Assembly: GCA_035528995.1 (NCBI GenBank)
Contig: DATKXO010000298.1
Span: 1-35,985, forward strand
Source: DATKXO01 sp035528995
GTDB taxonomy: Bacteria; Planctomycetota; Phycisphaerae; UBA1845
Reading direction: 5' to 3'
Length of the DNA stretch: 35,985 bases
In this document: one piece after another, positions 28,138-35,985 of the stretch
How the letters are laid out: the number at the start of each line of letters is the position of its first letter
How positions within the stretch are numbered: the first letter of the stretch is position 1
The notes under the pieces: generated by a model
What the model was told of the DNA's origin: nothing
Database searches by the model: none
What the model saw: only the letters and a program-made list of their open reading frames with translations
Translations under genes and position numbers: made by a program

Positions 28138-30150
28138 CTAACTCCCGCTGAAGCTCTCCGCCATAGCCGCGTAGTCCTCCAGGTCCACGTCCCCGTCGTT
28201 CGGATTCACGTCGGCGTACTCCCACGCGTCTGCCCCGCACAGCGGCGGAGCGACGGTCACGTCAGGACCGGCCAGGCACGCGTCGAACATAGCGTAATCG
28301 TCCAGGTCCACGGCCCCGTTGTCGTCGAGGTCACCGGCGATCAGAGGCATGACCGTGGTCTTCTTGCAACTGAAATCACCCAGGCCCGTCTGAACCCCCG
28401 CCTGGTTCTTGGCCTTCGCGCGCCAGCAATAGTTCGTGTTGCCCGTCAGACCCCAGATCGTCATCGTGCCCCACTCCGCCGCCGTCAACCACACCTCGGT
28501 GTCCGAGGGATCGCCCGACGCATCGACCCACTTGTACTCCCAAATGGCGTCGTCCGGGAACGCACCCGCACAGTACAGGGCGAACACGGTGTGCGCGGGG
28601 TTGCCGGCCGCGTCCACGTCCGCGTCCATTCTCGAGACGGAGATGTTGCCCAGAACCGGGGCCCCCGGCACGTTCGCCGGCGTGTACGCCGTCGCCGGGC
28701 TGCTGTACGCCGTCTCGTTCAAAGCCGCGTCACGGGCCCGCACCTTGTACGTGTACGAACTGTCCGGGTCCAGGCCCTCGTCCGAGTGCTCGTTGGACAA
28801 CTGCCAACCGCTGCTGTCGCCGCCGCCACCGCCGGATGTGCTCAACTCGAACTGATACTCCACCGGCGGCGAGCCCAGGTCCGTCGCCTCCGTGGCGATC
28901 ATCGCGATCCCCATGGGCACGCTCATCGGCGGCGAGGAGAAGCTCATCGGATCCGGCGTGGGCGCGGTCACGTCCACAGGCCCGTCGACGTTCAGCGTGT
29001 AGTCCCCCGTGGCGCCGGAGTGGCCGGCCAAGCGGATCAGATACGTCTCGCCCACGGTCACCGCGGCCAGCGCCTGCGACTGCGCCGAACCGACGCCACA
29101 GGTGTCGGCGTCATCGTTGCAGTCCAGCTCCACGCCGGTGCCCGGACACTCCGTGTGGATCGACACCACCGTGTCGTAGGTCGAGCCGCAGGTGTCCACC
29201 CGTAGCGTGCCCGACTCCGGGGCACGGTAGCTGTACCAGAGGTCGGGCGACGCGGACGAGTCACCGCAAGTGGCCGACCCGTCGTTCGTCGCCATCGACG
29301 TGAAGCCCGAGTAGCTCGAGTTGCCGCAGAACACGGCCCGGTCACAGTCGTCACCCCGCGCCCCGGACGGAGGGAAGGGCCATAACATCACCGCCGTCTG
29401 GTGCACTTGGGCCGGCCCGGAAGCATTCGGCACTTGCGCCCAGGCGATGATCTTGATGTCGCTCTGGTTGTTCCAGCTCGCCGTGTCGAAGGTGAACGTA
29501 CGGAAGATGTTCTCGCACCCTCCAGGCGTGAGAGTGATGTCCTCGGTCGCGGCCGCCTGCTTGAACGTGTTGTGTGGATAATGCGTGGACGCAGCGGGCC
29601 AGTCATCCAGCACTTGGGTGATGTAGATCCGCATAGTCTTGGTCGAGCCGCCCGGTTCGATGCACGCCGTGCACGTGATCTCGTACGTCTGCCCGCTGAC
29701 CTGGTCGCCGAAGAGTTCGATCGTCACGTCCGTGGACACGGCCAGCCGGGCAAGATACGTGTTGCGGTAGTTGGTGTAGGCCGAACTGGTGCTCCCGGCG
29801 CCGATCACACTGGTGATGCCGTCGAAATAGACTGTCGGCGTACCCGTAATGCTGTAGAAGCCGTATCGAGCATTGCCCCAGGACGTCGAATAGGAGTCAC
29901 CCACGTGGTACTGCACCGATGTGAACGTGTCCGGGTCGATGGCTCCACCGGGACCGTAGTTGCCCAGCATCTGCTCCAACGCCTGACCGGCGTACAGGCA
30001 GTAGCCTCAGCCCTCGCCCGTGAACAACTCGGACACCACCAGCCGATCAGCACCCGAGGCGCTAAGCGGAAAAACGGCCGCAACCACGATGGCGGCCACC
30101 GTCCAGCCTATCCACGCGTTGGCGTTTGCAGGGATCATCCAGTGCTTCAT
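28138..30150 (-). CDS. Secreted thioredoxin-fold (Omp28-like) multidomain protein, probable selenoprotein with UGA codon 48
   Basis: 670 residues if UGA is decoded as selenocysteine. ATG 30150 has AGGAG six bases upstream and starts a signal peptide ending near PLSASGA. Next comes an Omp28/thioredoxin-like domain, VVSELFTGEG-U-GYCLYAG, with the UGA at 30009-30007 in the first position of the CxxC site and a cis-Pro strand TPTVYFDG further on. Then follow a beta-rich domain, a PPC-like domain (about 220-340, DLWYSYRAPESGTLRVDTC), fibronectin type III-like parts, and a dockerin-like EF-hand tail (GDLDDNGAVDLDDY ... NPNDGDVDLEDY). The UGA is the only interruption in the frame, and the sequence on both sides reads as one protein. 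A hairpin follows it at once. The redox site and export fit a periplasmic or surface thiol-redox role, possibly kept reduced by the DsbD at 4874. The alternative is a nonsense mutation of a Cys codon. Confidence 0.75.
29981..30009 (-). promoter_or_regulatory. Candidate bacterial SECIS element next to the UGA codon
   Basis: Counting U of UGA (30009) as 1, GCCUG (11-15) pairs with CAGGC (25-29). U16 is bulged, and A17-C18 pairs with G23-U24 around the loop GCCG (19-22). U10 and G30 can add a wobble pair. The bulged U and the GGU at 22-24 lie at almost the same positions as U17 and G22-G23-U24 in the E. coli fdhF element. Confidence 0.6.
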
Positions 30151-30579
30151 TTCCAGCTCCTTCTGCCTGTACAGCCGTCGAGCAGACGCCATCGGCCTGG
30201 CGCACAGGTCTCGCCAGCCTGGCTCACTCCACCTTCCGAAACTGCGGTTCCTACAGACTCAAGGGTATCTTCATGCATTTGGGGAATCAATAGATTTCCG
30301 GCCCCAAAGCTCGGGAGAGCAAACACCGGTTGCAGGTTCGCGTGCAGGATCGAGTCGACGGACGGGCCCCGGCGTCCCTGGAGTGACACGGCCCCGAGCG
30401 AATATCCAGACTTCAACAGTCCCCTTTTATCGACCAGACCGCCCGCCGCACGTCCCCGTGACCGCCCAAAAACGCAGCAGGAATGCAGATCAAGCCCTAC
30501 TTGCATCCCTCCGCCATCCGAGACCGTACGGCATCGAGCCGCAGAACAGCCCGCACGGCGAACTTTCCGACCGCGCCGC
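30151..30579. other. Intergenic region upstream of the probable selenoprotein gene
   Basis: 429 bases without a supported gene. On the minus strand a weak promoter-like TTGATT followed by TACCCT with a 17-base spacer occurs near 30290, but the -10 match is poor. No terminator for the GH130-like gene (stop at 30580) is clear. Confidence 0.4.
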
Positions 30580-32040
30580 CTAGCTCGTCAGGTGCTCCAG
30601 CAACTCCGGCACCGAGACGCGCGCGAACGTCGTGGCCGAGTCCGACATCGCGTACGGAATGATGAGCTGGTCGTTGTGGATCAGCGCCCCGCACGAGTAG
30701 ACCACGTTCGGAACGTAGCCCTCCCGCTCCTCCGCGTTGGGCATGATCAGAGGCTCGCGCAGTTGGCCGATCACGCGCGAGGGGTCCTCCAGGTCCAGCA
30801 GCGTCACCCCGATGCAGTACCGCCGCATCGGCCCCACGCCGTGCGTCAGCATCAGCCAGCCTGCCGGAGTCTCCAACGGCGAGCCGCAGTTGCCGATCTG
30901 CACGAACTCCCAGGGGAACTTCGGCTGCTGGAGCAACTCCGCCTCGTTCCAGAACCTGATGTTCGTCGACTTCATCAGGTACAGGTTCTCACCGTCGATC
31001 CGACCGATGATCACGTACCAGCCGTCGAACTTCCGGGGGAACAGCGCCAGCCCCTTGTTCTGCACGTATCGGCCGTTCAGCGTGGTGATCCTGAACTCGC
31101 GGAAGTCCGGCGTCTGCAACAACTGCGGCAACACCCGGAACCCGTTGTAGGCCGTGTACGTGCCGTAGTACATCACCTCGCCGCCGTCCTCCACCAGCCG
31201 CACGAACCGGGCGTCCTCGATTCCCCGGCTCTCGTTCTCCGACGTCGGGAAGATGACCACCTCGCTCGTCGTGCAGTCCGGCGGAAACGTGAGCTGGTAG
31301 TTGGAGCGGGCCAGCCAGCGCATGTTGTCGGCCGCCTCCTGGAACTCGGTGCTCTCGCTCTGTCCCTCGGCCGAGTCGTAGATGGCCTTGACCAGCTCGC
31401 TGAACGTGAACTCCTCGCCCAGCCGATCCAGCACCGTCTGGGCCGCGTCGTTGTAGCCCGCCATCTCGATCAGCTTCAGGAAGAACGTCTCCTTCGCGTA
31501 CGTGCGGTCCTTCACCTTCCGGGCCCGCTCGACGTAGCGGCTCATGGGGTCGAACGTGATCTCACCGCCCGCGTCGATCACACCGGTCCGAAAGACGATC
31601 GACGAAACGTGCCCCTCCCCGGTCGCCCGCAGGCTCATCACGAACCTCGTCCAATCCTCCGGCAGTCCGGTCTGGTCCGGATGCGGCACGATCGACGGGT
31701 TGAACAGGGCCGCCGACTCGATCGAGTACTCCATCGTGAAGTACGACCCGATCAGCATGCGGCGCTCGCGCGAGATTTCCGGCCCGCCGTCCAGGCAATC
31801 GGCCACCTGCCGGAACTGCTCCTCGAACACGTCGCCGATGTCCTTGTGCCGCGTGGCGAAGTCGACCAGGACCTGGGCCAGCAGCGAATGGACCGCCTCT
31901 TCCGGCACCTTCAGCAGCCGCTCGATGATCCGCTTGACGCGATCCTCGTCGCCCGGCAGGAACGGGCGCGTGATGACCCGCTTGTCATCGGAGATGAACT
32001 TCTCCGGCATTCGCACGACGCTGAGCACGGGCAGGGGCAT
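30580..32040 (-). CDS. GH130-like glycosidase / beta-mannoside phosphorylase family protein
   Basis: 486 residues, cytoplasmic (no signal peptide). The N-terminal region (KRVITRPFLPGDEDRVKRII) and a helical insert precede a five-bladed beta-propeller rich in short strands. Family motifs are SRGIEDARFV, with the Asp of the catalytic EDxR element, YYGTYTAYNG, NKGLALFPRK, GNCGSPLETPAGWLMLTHGVG and YSCGALIHNDQLIIPYAMSD near the end. GH130 enzymes phosphorolyse or hydrolyse beta-mannosides. This longer form with an N-terminal helical part resembles the group annotated as glycosidases, with unknown substrate. The start at 32040 fits the usual N-terminus; an internal Met at residue 11 is an alternative. 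Transcribed on its own from a TATAAT-bearing promoter. Confidence 0.82.
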   Translation of the reverse strand: MPLPVLSVVRMPEKFISDDKRVITRPFLPGDEDRVKRIIERLLKVPEEAVHSLLAQVLVDFATRHKDIGDVFEEQFRQVADCLDGGPEISRERRMLIGSYFTMEYSIESAALFNPSIVPHPDQTGLPEDWTRFVMSLRATGEGHVSSIVFRTGVIDAGGEITFDPMSRYVERARKVKDRTYAKETFFLKLIEMAGYNDAAQTVLDRLGEEFTFSELVKAIYDSAEGQSESTEFQEAADNMRWLARSNYQLTFPPDCTTSEVVIFPTSENESRGIEDARFVRLVEDGGEVMYYGTYTAYNGFRVLPQLLQTPDFREFRITTLNGRYVQNKGLALFPRKFDGWYVIIGRIDGENLYLMKSTNIRFWNEAELLQQPKFPWEFVQIGNCGSPLETPAGWLMLTHGVGPMRRYCIGVTLLDLEDPSRVIGQLREPLIMPNAEEREGYVPNVVYSCGALIHNDQLIIPYAMSDSATTFARVSVPELLEHLTS

Positions 32041-32090
32041 GACCTCTGGCGCTCCTCTCGGACCTGGACGGAACGTGACAATCCGCCCGC

Positions 32091-32096
32091 ATTATA
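32091..32096 (-). promoter_or_regulatory. Candidate -10 element of the GH130-like gene
   Basis: A perfect TATAAT reads on the minus strand at 32096-32091, about 50 bases before the ATG. No good -35 is seen; that position is occupied by the dispersed repeat at 32101-32131. Confidence 0.5.
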
Positions 32097-32100
32097 GAAC

Positions 32101-32131
32101 GTAGGCTGGGTGAAGCGAAGCCAAACCCACC
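32101..32131 (+). repeat. Copy of the dispersed short repeat
   Basis: A 31-base unit starting GTAGGCTGGGTGAAGCGAAG and ending AACCCACC, 28 of 31 positions identical to the copy at 27995-28025. It lies between batE and the GH130-like gene, directly upstream of the TATAAT. Confidence 0.7.
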
Positions 32132-32147
32132 AGTGCCTCGCTAGTGC

Positions 32148-32969
32148 CTAGATGATCTCCGCCTCCTTGCGCTGCACCCACCCGTCCTTGCCGTCGGCCA
32201 GTTGAATGTGCAGCCAGGCGCCGCGCTCTTCCACCACTTCGAACTCGACCCCCTCGGCCAGCGTTTCTTCAAACTGCGGTGCGTAGTCCAACCCGTTGCC
32301 CTTGCGCACGACGACGTCGGGAGTGGTGATGACCCCGTCCTGATGCGTGGCCGAGTGCCGCAGCTCCACACCGACCGACACCCCCAGCGCCAACCAGAGC
32401 ACCAGGCAGACCGCCGCGGGGTATCCCCACCTGATCCGCCCGATCAGCGTTCGGCCGATCAGCAACAGCCAGAACAGCACGTACGTCGCCAACCCCAGCC
32501 GGAATCGCAAGCTCAACGGTGTGCCGTAGTGCCAGAAGAAGACCGTCCGGGTCGCCGCCCGCTCGCCGCTTTCACGTATGTCGCATTGGCAAAGCAAGCG
32601 GGCATAGGCCAGGTTCTCCTGCAGGCGCGTGTCTTGCGGCATGAACGCGGCGGCCCGCAGGTAGTTCGCGATGGCCGGTCCAATTCTGCCCGACTTCAGG
32701 TGGGCGTTGCCCAGGTTGTAGTACAGCCGCCCGTTTTCCACGCCGGCATCGACGATCTGCTGAAACTTGGCCGCCGCCTCCGCGAACGCGGCAGCAGCCT
32801 CCCCGGGCGATTGCTTCGCCAGCGCCGTCCCCCGGTCGAATGCCCTCAACCCGTCGTTCAACAGCCCGACCGATTCCTGCCTGGACAACTCGGCCGCAAA
32901 GACGCTGCCCGTCGACGGCGGAACCGACAGGACCAGCAGAACGGCGATCACCGCGCCCGCGATCCGCAT
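32148..32969 (-). CDS. batE: BatE-like protein with TPR and SH3-like domains
   Basis: 273 residues. A signal peptide (MRIAGAVIAVLLVLSVPPSTG) is followed by tetratricopeptide-type helices (about 30-125: GRLYYNLGNAHLKSGRIGPAIANYLRAAAFMP), two membrane segments (about 155-205) and a C-terminal bacterial SH3-like domain (VVVRKGNGLDYAPQFEETLAEGVEF and EERGAWLHIQLADGKDGWV). This is the layout of BatE in Bacteroides-type aerotolerance (Bat) operons, where membrane-bound vWA proteins work with BatC, BatD and BatE. The start overlaps the batD stop by one base (TGATG), so the two are coupled. The precise cellular role of the Bat proteins is not settled. Confidence 0.87.
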   Translation of the reverse strand: MRIAGAVIAVLLVLSVPPSTGSVFAAELSRQESVGLLNDGLRAFDRGTALAKQSPGEAAAAFAEAAAKFQQIVDAGVENGRLYYNLGNAHLKSGRIGPAIANYLRAAAFMPQDTRLQENLAYARLLCQCDIRESGERAATRTVFFWHYGTPLSLRFRLGLATYVLFWLLLIGRTLIGRIRWGYPAAVCLVLWLALGVSVGVELRHSATHQDGVITTPDVVVRKGNGLDYAPQFEETLAEGVEFEVVEERGAWLHIQLADGKDGWVQRKEAEII

Positions 32970-34816
32970 CAGAACCGCTCCCTCTCCAGTTCCCTGATGC
33001 AGCGCTCGGCCTGGGTCGCCAGGTCGGCCGGCACGTCGGTGTTGGTGCCGGCGTATTGCAGTCCCTCGCAGCGCTCGAGGAGGGCCTCGGCCGCCTGCAC
33101 GCGTTTGGCCCCCACGCCGCGCTGAGTAAGCCTCTCAACCGCCTCGGTCCGCGTCAGCCCACCGGGCGCGTTGCACCGGTCGGCCACATATCCGATCACG
33201 GCCGTCGCGATCTGCGAGGCTGAGTTGGCGTGATCGGCCTGTCGCGCCGCCGTTCGGATCGCCGCCAGCGCCGTCGAGCAGGCCTTGCGACGCCGTACGT
33301 AGCCGCGATCGTACCGCACGCGATCGCTGTGCCGCCGGATCAGGGTGCAGGCGACGAACGCCAACGGTGAAGCCGTCAGCAGCGCCGCCGTCCCCCATCC
33401 CGGCGCGAACGCCTGCTGGGCCAGCACCTCGTCCATGTCCGCATAGTTGGCGCGGATGCCCGCGGCCGTCTGGGTCAGCCGCGTTGCACCCGTTCGCGTC
33501 CCGTTCTCCGCCTCCGCGTACTGAGCCAGCAACACTTCCTCCGACGCCGTCACCTCGATCGGAATCGGATCGCTCCACCGCGTCACGTACTCCTCACTCT
33601 GCGGGTCGAAGTACACGAACGGGATCGCGGGGATCTCGTCCACGTCGGCGTGCTTGGCCGCGATCTTCACCGTGAATTGCTTCCGATCGCCCTGAATGCT
33701 GCCCGCGATGCTCGTCTCGGGCACCCGGAAGCCGGACGTCAGCTCCTCCATCTGGGCCAGCGGCGGCGGGCCCACTCGGTCCAGCACACCTCGCCCGCTG
33801 ATGGTCAGTGTCAGATCAATCGGCTCGCGCACCCGCACGTCGGTCGGGCTGGCCGTCGCCGCGAAGTCGTACCGCCCGACCGCCCCATTGAACAGTCGTG
33901 GTCGATTCTCGGTCGGAACCGCCTTGACGGTGATGATCGACTCTCCCAGTGAAACCGTAATCGGGCGCGCCTTGGCAACTGTGTAGACCGGGCGCCCGGT
34001 GATGAAGTCGCGCCGCGGCCGGCCGAACAGGTCACGCTCCACGTCCGTCCGGACCGGATACGACACCACCACGTTCAGCTCGCCGACGTCCAGCGGCCCC
34101 GTCCGGGTGGGGACGAAGTCGGCCAGCGGCAGCAGATAGACGAAATAGGCCCGAGGCGTGCCCTCGGAATCCTCGCGCACGTCTTCCCGGTACTGCCACC
34201 GTAGCAGACCGTTCTGCAGCTGCACCAGCGTCTCTCGGAAGACGCCCAGCTCACTGACGCTGAACTGCACGCGCGACAGCATGTCCTGAGCGTCCAACCG
34301 CACGTTGCGGTCCCGGTACGGCCGCACCCAGACTTCCAGGTTCACGTCCAGCGCTTCACCCAGGTAGATCGAATCCCGGCTGGCGGCCAGTTCAAGGAAG
34401 GCAAGGTCCAGGTCATCCATGTCCGACGCGACTACCGAGATAAGCGCCGGTGCCGTGCTGAGGACCTTCCCGTCCACTCGAACCGGGATCGCCGGGATCT
34501 GGATCGTGCCCGGCTGCCTGGGAATGATCGTGTACGAATAGGTGACCGTCGTCTGCCGGGTCATCCGTCCGTTGACCCACGACATGCTTTCGTTGGTACC
34601 GCTTCGCCCGCCGCGCACGGTGGCGCCCGCGATCTCGGGAAACTGCGGTGCATCGTGCCCTCCGGCGTTGATGATCTGGATCTGCACCGTGATCGGCTCG
34701 CCCACGTAGGCCTCACGCGTCGAGACCTCCAGGGCCACGTCACCGGCCCGGGCGCTCGCACAGGTCGTCGCCGCCGCCAACGCAACCAGGATGTACGCCG
34801 TTCTCCGCACGATCAC
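32969..34816 (-). CDS. batD: BatD family protein
   Basis: 615 residues. Signal peptide MIVRRTAYILVALAAATTC, then several immunoglobulin-like beta domains in the periplasm, beginning VALEVSTREAYVGEPITVQIQI, with FSVSELGVFRETLVQLQNGLLRWQYRED and RYDFAATASPTDVRVREPIDLTLTISG as typical strands. A membrane segment (TAALLTASPLAFVACTLI, about 470-490) is followed by a cytoplasmic helical tail. This is the standard BatD architecture. The start overlaps the batC stop by four bases (ATGA). Together with batC and batE it forms a coupled operon; moxR, DUF58 and vWA (batA, batB) genes that normally accompany it would lie beyond the right edge. Confidence 0.9.
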   Translation of the reverse strand: MIVRRTAYILVALAAATTCASARAGDVALEVSTREAYVGEPITVQIQIINAGGHDAPQFPEIAGATVRGGRSGTNESMSWVNGRMTRQTTVTYSYTIIPRQPGTIQIPAIPVRVDGKVLSTAPALISVVASDMDDLDLAFLELAASRDSIYLGEALDVNLEVWVRPYRDRNVRLDAQDMLSRVQFSVSELGVFRETLVQLQNGLLRWQYREDVREDSEGTPRAYFVYLLPLADFVPTRTGPLDVGELNVVVSYPVRTDVERDLFGRPRRDFITGRPVYTVAKARPITVSLGESIITVKAVPTENRPRLFNGAVGRYDFAATASPTDVRVREPIDLTLTISGRGVLDRVGPPPLAQMEELTSGFRVPETSIAGSIQGDRKQFTVKIAAKHADVDEIPAIPFVYFDPQSEEYVTRWSDPIPIEVTASEEVLLAQYAEAENGTRTGATRLTQTAAGIRANYADMDEVLAQQAFAPGWGTAALLTASPLAFVACTLIRRHSDRVRYDRGYVRRRKACSTALAAIRTAARQADHANSASQIATAVIGYVADRCNAPGGLTRTEAVERLTQRGVGAKRVQAAEALLERCEGLQYAGTNTDVPADLATQAERCIRELERERF

Positions 34817-35808
34817 CAGTCCTTCACCACCGGAACACGCCGCTCCCGGATTCGCATGGCCTTCTCCTCGCGGCGCTCTTTCTCCTTGTCGCGAACGGCC
34901 TGCAGGACCGCCTCGGCCTCCTGAGGTGTCATCTCCTGCTCCTGCGGTTCGTCGGGCTGAGGACGCGGCTGCTGTTCGTCGCCCTCCTTCGGCTCATCCG
35001 GCTGTGGTTGTTCCTGCTGCTGTTGGTCGGGCTGCTGCTGATCCTGTTCCTGCTGGTCCTGATCCTGCTGCTGTTGCTGCTGCTGCTGGTCGTCCTGGTT
35101 CTCCTGATCCTGTTGTTCATCTTGCTGCTGCTGTTGCTGTTGTTGTTGCTGCTGCTGCTGTTTCATTTCCTCCAGCAGATCAACCAGCCGCTGCGCCCGT
35201 TCGATGTTCTCGCGGGCGGCTTTGTCGATCGGGTCATCCGCTCCCACTTCGCCGTCGGCCTCCAGGGCGTGCCGATAATGCCGGATGGCCGATCCCAGTT
35301 TCTCCGCCGCCTGCTGCAGATTCGGCTGCCCACCGGCGCCCGGCGCCGCCGTCGGCATCACCGATGCCAACTCCCCCAGCACGGACGCATAGTCGCAGTT
35401 GCCCCAGTTGAACCGTGCCCGCCGGCTCAGCTCGGGATCGGGCGAAAGGGCCGCCTGGGCCAGCAGGTTGGCCGCCGGCTCGTACTGCTCCAGCTTGTAG
35501 TGGGCCGCAGCGCGATTGTAATCCAGTTCCGGGGATTCGCCCAACGCGCGAGCCGCAGCCTCGTATCCCGCCAGGGCCTCGTCGTAGCGACCTTGCGCGA
35601 ACGCCTCGTTGGCCGCCACAACCGCCTCATAGCCGGCGTCTTGCTCCTGCTCCGCCGACACTGGAGCAACCGCCGACAACAACACGCCCAGGACAATCGC
35701 CCTGAACTCGTTCTGGAACCCGGGCGAGCGCCCGGCGCTATTCCCTCTCACCCCAATGGGGCTTGGCTGGAAGCCAACCGTTTGCTCAACTCGGCTCGGT
35801 CGTCTCAT
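34813..35808 (-). CDS. batC: BatC-like TPR protein with polyglutamine-rich region
   Basis: 331 residues. A hydrophobic signal (AIVLGVLLSAVAPVSA, about residues 37-52) precedes TPR helices (about 58-190: AANEAFAQGRYDEALAGYEAAARAL, split into repeats, and ELDYNRAAAHYKLEQYEPAANLLAQ). Then comes a stretch of about 90 residues composed almost only of Gln, Asp, Glu and Pro, with a run of 13 Gln at its beginning. The C-terminal charged helix ends VPVVKDW. BatC proteins with a Gln/Asp-rich linker are common in planctomycetes. The N-terminal 36 residues before the signal are unusual and are encoded by hairpin-forming DNA, so the start may be at GTG 35751 rather than ATG 35808. A TACAAT box lies upstream. 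Confidence 0.83.
   Translation of the reverse strand: MRRPSRVEQTVGFQPSPIGVRGNSAGRSPGFQNEFRAIVLGVLLSAVAPVSAEQEQDAGYEAVVAANEAFAQGRYDEALAGYEAAARALGESPELDYNRAAAHYKLEQYEPAANLLAQAALSPDPELSRRARFNWGNCDYASVLGELASVMPTAAPGAGGQPNLQQAAEKLGSAIRHYRHALEADGEVGADDPIDKAARENIERAQRLVDLLEEMKQQQQQQQQQQQQQDEQQDQENQDDQQQQQQQQDQDQQEQDQQQPDQQQQEQPQPDEPKEGDEQQPRPQPDEPQEQEMTPQEAEAVLQAVRDKEKERREEKAMRIRERRVPVVKDW
35122..35163. repeat. CAG/CAA microsatellite encoding polyglutamine in batC
   Basis: The plus strand reads as alternating CTG and TTG triplets, giving 13 consecutive Gln on the minus strand. Further shorter runs occur across 35020-35160. Confidence 0.85.
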
Positions 35809-35878
35809 GTCTTCTTCACACGCTATCTACGCAGCTACTCGCACCTGAGCCCGCGCAACACCCGCTCTACGGTTCGTC

Positions 35879-35884
35879 ATTGTA
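35879..35884 (-). promoter_or_regulatory. Candidate -10 element upstream of batC
   Basis: TACAAT (5/6) reads on the minus strand at 35884-35879, about 71 bases before the batC ATG. No clear -35 accompanies it. A second weaker TATACC lies near 35934. These may allow batC-batD-batE to be transcribed apart from upstream genes. Confidence 0.35.
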
Positions 35885-35944
35885 GCGTTTCAGAGCAAGT
35901 GAGACAGTCGGGCGTTCTGGTATAGTGACGGTTTCGGGGGTGCC

Positions 35945-35982
35945 TTGAGGGGGGAACCGGAGTTCCCAGGTTCCCCCCTCAA
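35945..35982. repeat. Perfect 14-bp inverted repeat at the right edge
   Basis: TTGAGGGGGGAACC (35945-35958) and GGTTCCCCCCTCAA (35969-35982) with a 10-base loop. It could be a terminator for a gene entering from the right or an end of a small element; the window stops before this can be seen. Confidence 0.6.
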
Positions 35983-35985
35983 ACT

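Overview
This is a high-GC bacterial window of ordinary chromosomal content. I read it as Planctomycetota, possibly Phycisphaerae-like. The reasons are an extracellular protein ending in a planctomycete-style dockerin-like EF-hand tail (GDLDDNGAVDLDDYAMF and following), a cysteine-rich DCNxNGxPDEC repeat fragment, and a cluster of housekeeping genes common in that phylum. No rRNA, tRNA, CRISPR array or intact insertion sequence is visible. The assignment rests on protein style, not on a marker gene.

Layout. 1-1.1 kb: the C-terminal part of a PilB/GspE secretion ATPase. 1.4-2.7 kb: a degenerate GGDEF plus HD-GYP c-di-GMP protein. 2.9-3.8 kb: an exported metallo-beta-lactamase-fold hydrolase. 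3.9-7.3 kb (minus): a 2-hydroxyacid dehydrogenase and a large DsbD thiol-disulfide reductase. 7.3-8.15 kb: a long non-coding stretch with a strong promoter. 8.15-10.6 kb: the RNase Y / YmdB pair. 10.6-12.2 kb: a truncated cysteine-rich fragment and a Kazal-like repeat gene broken by an in-frame amber codon. 12.2-15.0 kb (minus): sugar-phosphate isomerase-like protein, membrane protein and D-aminoacyl-tRNA deacylase. 15.5-17.3 kb (minus): an MmgE/PrpD protein with a histone H1-like lysine-rich tail. 17.6-19.3 kb: a tiny lipoprotein and a 6-phosphofructokinase. 19.7-24.6 kb: the PrkA / YeaH / SpoVR stress operon. 24.7-26.0 kb (minus): an RdgC-like protein. 26.3-28.0 kb: a CPA1 Na+/H+ antiporter. 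28.1-30.15 kb (minus): a secreted multidomain thioredoxin-fold protein. 30.6-32.0 kb (minus): a GH130-like protein. 32.1-35.8 kb (minus): batE, batD and batC.

The most interesting item is the secreted protein at 28138-30150. Its frame is interrupted once, by a TGA at 30009-30007, exactly where an Omp28/thioredoxin-like CxxC active site should have its first cysteine (FTGEG-U-GYC). A compact hairpin with a bulged U lies immediately downstream at the spacing expected of a bacterial SECIS. I interpret the gene as a probable selenoprotein; a simple nonsense mutation is the alternative.

Secondary points are the lysine-rich tail on a metabolic enzyme, the GGDEF domain that has lost its active site but kept its RxxD inhibitory site, a paired-hairpin element with terminal inverted repeats, a dispersed short repeat family next to gene ends, and a promoter-driven region of unknown transcript type upstream of RNase Y.
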